From Actinomycetes bacterium (lineage in GTDB: Bacteria > Actinomycetota > Acidimicrobiia > Acidimicrobiales > Palsa-688): a stretch of DNA of 7,964 nt. Shown here in pieces: positions 6,782 through 7,964 of this stretch. The stretch is taken from assembly GCA_021811865.1 (NCBI GenBank), contig JAKAQB010000114.1, positions 1 through 7,964 on the forward strand, read 5' to 3'. The notes under the pieces are model-generated. The model was not told where the DNA came from and ran no database searches. It saw only the letters and a program-made list of their open reading frames with translations. Both the position numbers and the translations under genes were made by a program. Each line of letters starts with the position of its first letter. The stretch's first letter is position 1.

Positions 6782-6810
6782 TTGCAGGCGCTTCGTCACG
6801 GTCCTATCAT
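6782..6810 (+). promoter_or_regulatory. putative sigma70-type promoter of whiB
   Basis: TTGCAG (6782-6787) and TATCAT (6805-6810) are separated by exactly 17 bp. The second hexamer matches the TATAAT consensus at five of six positions; the first shares only the TTG start with TTGACA. Transcription would begin near 6817, giving a leader of about 130 nt before the whiB start. This is pattern recognition only. Confidence 0.5.
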
Positions 6811-6884
6811 CGCGGGGAGAGATCCGCTCGCCGACCCGGCCGGTTCCCGCTTCGACCCAGAGGTTCTCTGCAGTGGCCAGAGCT

Positions 6885-6900
6885 TGTGATTGTGTTCACC
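6885..6900 (+). promoter_or_regulatory. CRP/FNR-family operator-like site upstream of whiB
   Basis: TGTGA, six bases (TTGTGT), then TCACC: nine of the ten half-site positions match the CRP consensus TGTGA-N6-TCACA. The site is centred about 54 bp before the whiB start codon. In Mycobacterium tuberculosis the CRP homologue Rv3676 binds sites of this kind upstream of whiB1, an established precedent for CRP control of a whiB gene. If transcription starts at the promoter near 6817, the site lies downstream of it and would suit repression; a nearer promoter, not recognised here, would suit activation. Confidence 0.5.
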
Positions 6901-6935
6901 TGTGGCCCCCGGACATGTTGACGACCGCACCGCAC

Positions 6936-6941
6936 AGGAGG
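6936..6941 (+). promoter_or_regulatory. ribosome binding site of whiB
   Basis: AGGAGG lies 5 nt before the GTG at 6947. It decides the start: the frame is open further upstream, but no such site precedes the earlier start codons, and the extra residues would not match the family. Confidence 0.85.
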
Positions 6942-6946
6942 CGAGG

Positions 6947-7240
6947 GTGGCACTGACCTGGACCCGCTCCATCGAGTGGGACGCCGAGGACTGGCGAAAG
7001 AACGCTGCCTGTCGGGACACAGACCCCGACTTGTTCTTCCCGGTCGGCACGACCGGTCAGGCCGTGGACCAGATCGAAGCCGCCCGTTCCGTCTGCGTCA
7101 GCTGCGAGGCGCGCGAAGCCTGCCTCGAGTTCGCCCTCGCCACCAACCAGGAGTCCGGCGTGTGGGGCGCCACCTCCGAGGAGGAGCGGCGCAAGCTGCG
7201 CAAGGCCTGGCTGGCCGCCCGCCGGCGGCGGGCCTCCTGA
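6947..7240 (+). CDS. WhiB-family iron-sulfur transcriptional regulator
   Basis: This 97-residue protein is the usual size for WhiB-like (Wbl) proteins. The four cluster cysteines are present as Cys22, Cys50, Cys53 and Cys59 (C-X27-C-X2-C-X5-C) and would hold a [4Fe-4S] cluster. The turn motif GVWGA (71-75) follows, a variant of the common G(V/I)WGG, then a basic C-terminal tail (RRKLRKAW and ARRRR) for DNA contact. An acidic/Trp-rich N-terminus (IEWDAEDWRKNAAC) and the DLFFPVG segment are typical. By family knowledge Wbl proteins bind the primary sigma factor region 4 and adjust transcription, often in division, development, redox or nitric oxide responses. Which subfamily this belongs to (WhiB1-like or WhiB2/WhmD-like) I cannot decide by eye. 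It is a single-gene unit, divergent from the GDPD operon and convergent with the next gene. Regulation by a CRP-family protein is suggested by the site at 6885-6900. Confidence 0.95.
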   Translation: MALTWTRSIEWDAEDWRKNAACRDTDPDLFFPVGTTGQAVDQIEAARSVCVSCEAREACLEFALATNQESGVWGATSEEERRKLRKAWLAARRRRAS

Positions 7241-7244
7241 GGCC
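7217..7244 (+). terminator. overlapping inverted repeats at the 3' end of whiB, possible terminator
   Basis: GCCCGCC (7217-7223) pairs with GGCGGGC (7227-7233) around 3 nt, and GGCCTC (7231-7236) pairs with GAGGCC (7239-7244) around 2 nt. The first lies in the Arg-rich codons of the tail and the second spans the stop codon. No T-run follows. Being between convergent genes it could act in both directions, but the pairing may simply reflect GC-rich Arg codons. Confidence 0.25.
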
Positions 7245-7252
7245 CCCCGCAC

Positions 7253-7964
7253 TCAGCGCTTCATCGCCGTCCGGCAGGCTCTCGCCATCGCCGGAGAAGG
7301 CCTGAGGCCGGCCGCCCCGCCGGCGCTCGTCACCCCGCAGAAGCTGTCGATCCCGACCTGCCACGCTCCGGCCGCGTCGAGCACCGCCGAGGCCGTGCTC
7401 CACGAGCGCCCCGCCAGCCGGTAGACGACCTCGGCTCGTCGGGAGGAGATGAAGGCGACGTCGGCCACGACGACCGACCTGCGAGACTGCGCCGCCCTGC
7501 CCGCTGCCCCGTTGGCCGTGTCGGAGGTGGTTCCCGAGCCGACACCGGCCGAACGGCCGAGCGCCGGGGTGCTCTCGACGGCGGACATCGCTGCGGCCAG
7601 CGCGTCGTTCGGGGGGTCGAAGGCCTGGTGGAAGGCCGCGACGACCGAGGCGGCGGCGAGGAGCGGGCTGGCCGGAGGACGAACCGAGCCCGGCGCCGAC
7701 CAGGCGCCGCAGCCCGCCGCCCGGGTGAGAGCGGCTCCGCCGGCGCCTCCCTGGAGCCGGGGCCCGAAGCCGAGGAGGAAGCCGAGCGACTGGAGCGGGT
7801 GCCCGCTCGCGTTCTCGGCGACGGCGCTGAAGATGCGCCCCCGCTCCGCTGCCGGCACGACCCCGCCGAGGACGGCGAGACCGTCCGTCGGCACCGCCTC
7901 GTCGGTGAGGCCGCCCGGTTGCTCGGCCGCCACCCGGGCGACCCGAGGACCGCCGGCGACCGTC
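7253..7964 (-). CDS. hypothetical protein, possible MTB12-like domain, 5' end beyond the window
   Basis: The frame is open from the right edge to a TGA at 7253-7255. A GTG at 7933 would give 226 residues, but the frame continues to 7964 (TVAGGPRVAR), there is no ribosome binding site before the GTG and no signal peptide, so the gene is probably truncated by the window. The C-terminal part resembles MTB12-like domains of secreted actinobacterial proteins: an amphipathic stretch (AAFHQAFDPPNDALAAAM), a long Ser/Gly/Ala linker, strands reading VVVADVAFISS and AEVVYRLAG, then AVLDAAGAWQVGIDSFCGV with Trp191 and Cys199 (counted from 7933). That W-x-V-x5-F-C pattern is my main reason; the assignment is inference from memory of the family. 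The protein is Ala/Gly-rich with few cysteines and no membrane segment in the visible part. Its end converges on whiB, 12 bp away. Confidence 0.72.
   Translation of the reverse strand, partial: TVAGGPRVARVAAEQPGGLTDEAVPTDGLAVLGGVVPAAERGRIFSAVAENASGHPLQSLGFLLGFGPRLQGGAGGAALTRAAGCGAWSAPGSVRPPASPLLAAASVVAAFHQAFDPPNDALAAAMSAVESTPALGRSAGVGSGTTSDTANGAAGRAAQSRRSVVVADVAFISSRRAEVVYRLAGRSWSTASAVLDAAGAWQVGIDSFCGVTSAGGAAGLRPSPAMARACRTAMKR

Larger units (their letters stand above)
6693..6946. other. divergent regulatory region between the GDPD gene and whiB
   Basis: These 254 bp separate the minus-strand GDPD operon from plus-strand whiB. They hold a promoter-like pair (6782-6810), a CRP-like operator (6885-6900), a short inverted repeat CAGAG-GTT-CTCTG (6858-6870), and CCAGAG repeated at 6857-6862 and 6877-6882, 20 bp apart. 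The central part is less GC-rich than the flanking genes, as expected of regulatory DNA. I found no protein-coding frame of its own here, and no convincing promoter for the GDPD gene. Confidence 0.6.

Noticed and set aside
6890..6946. A longer whiB protein with 19 extra N-terminal residues
   Set aside because: AGGAGG at 6936-6941 points to the GTG at 6947, and the family's usual N-terminus fits that start; the extension would cover the CRP-like site and the ribosome binding site.

Overview
The window is about 8 kb of very GC-rich DNA. Its genes show strong G/C preference at third codon positions, several GTG/TTG starts and AGGAGG-type ribosome binding sites. A WhiB-family Fe-S regulator, a family essentially confined to Actinobacteria, places it in that phylum. 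The membrane-anchored SGNH protein and the possible MTB12-like protein at the right edge are reminiscent of Acidimicrobiia, but the class is an inference. I see no insertion sequence, phage gene, tRNA, rRNA or CRISPR array.

Layout from left to right. Positions 1-559 hold no firm gene; a minus-strand reading frame with coding-like composition runs off the left edge. Positions 560-3963 (minus strand) are a tightly coupled pair: a TTG-started MBOAT membrane O-acyltransferase and, 2 bases after its stop, a membrane-anchored SGNH/DUF459-type esterase-fold protein. The SGNH protein carries an unusual ~300-residue basic, disordered N-terminal region with three 35-residue tandem repeats (105 bp each). 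Together they look like a module that moves acyl (probably acetyl) groups across the membrane onto a cell-surface glycan, analogous to the AlgI/AlgJ-AlgX, PatA/PatB and DltB/DltD arrangements; the substrate is unknown. A 219-bp gap with two strong inverted repeats separates this pair from the next group.

Positions 4183-6692 (minus strand) are a likely operon in the order glycerophosphodiester phosphodiesterase, etfB, etfA, with gaps of 30 and 11 bp. EtfA and EtfB form the FAD-containing electron transfer flavoprotein that takes electrons from acyl-CoA dehydrogenases and related enzymes to the membrane quinone pool. The phosphodiesterase would release glycerol-3-phosphate from deacylated phospholipids. 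A link through lipid turnover is plausible but unproven.

Positions 6693-6946 are a divergent regulatory region. For the plus-strand whiB gene it contains a promoter-like element with a 17-bp spacer, and a good match to the CRP-family operator (TGTGA-N6-TCACC). The whiB gene (6947-7240) keeps all four iron-sulfur cysteines. It converges, with only 12 bp between, on a minus-strand gene that is open to the right edge. That protein's C-terminus resembles the MTB12-like domain of secreted actinobacterial proteins.
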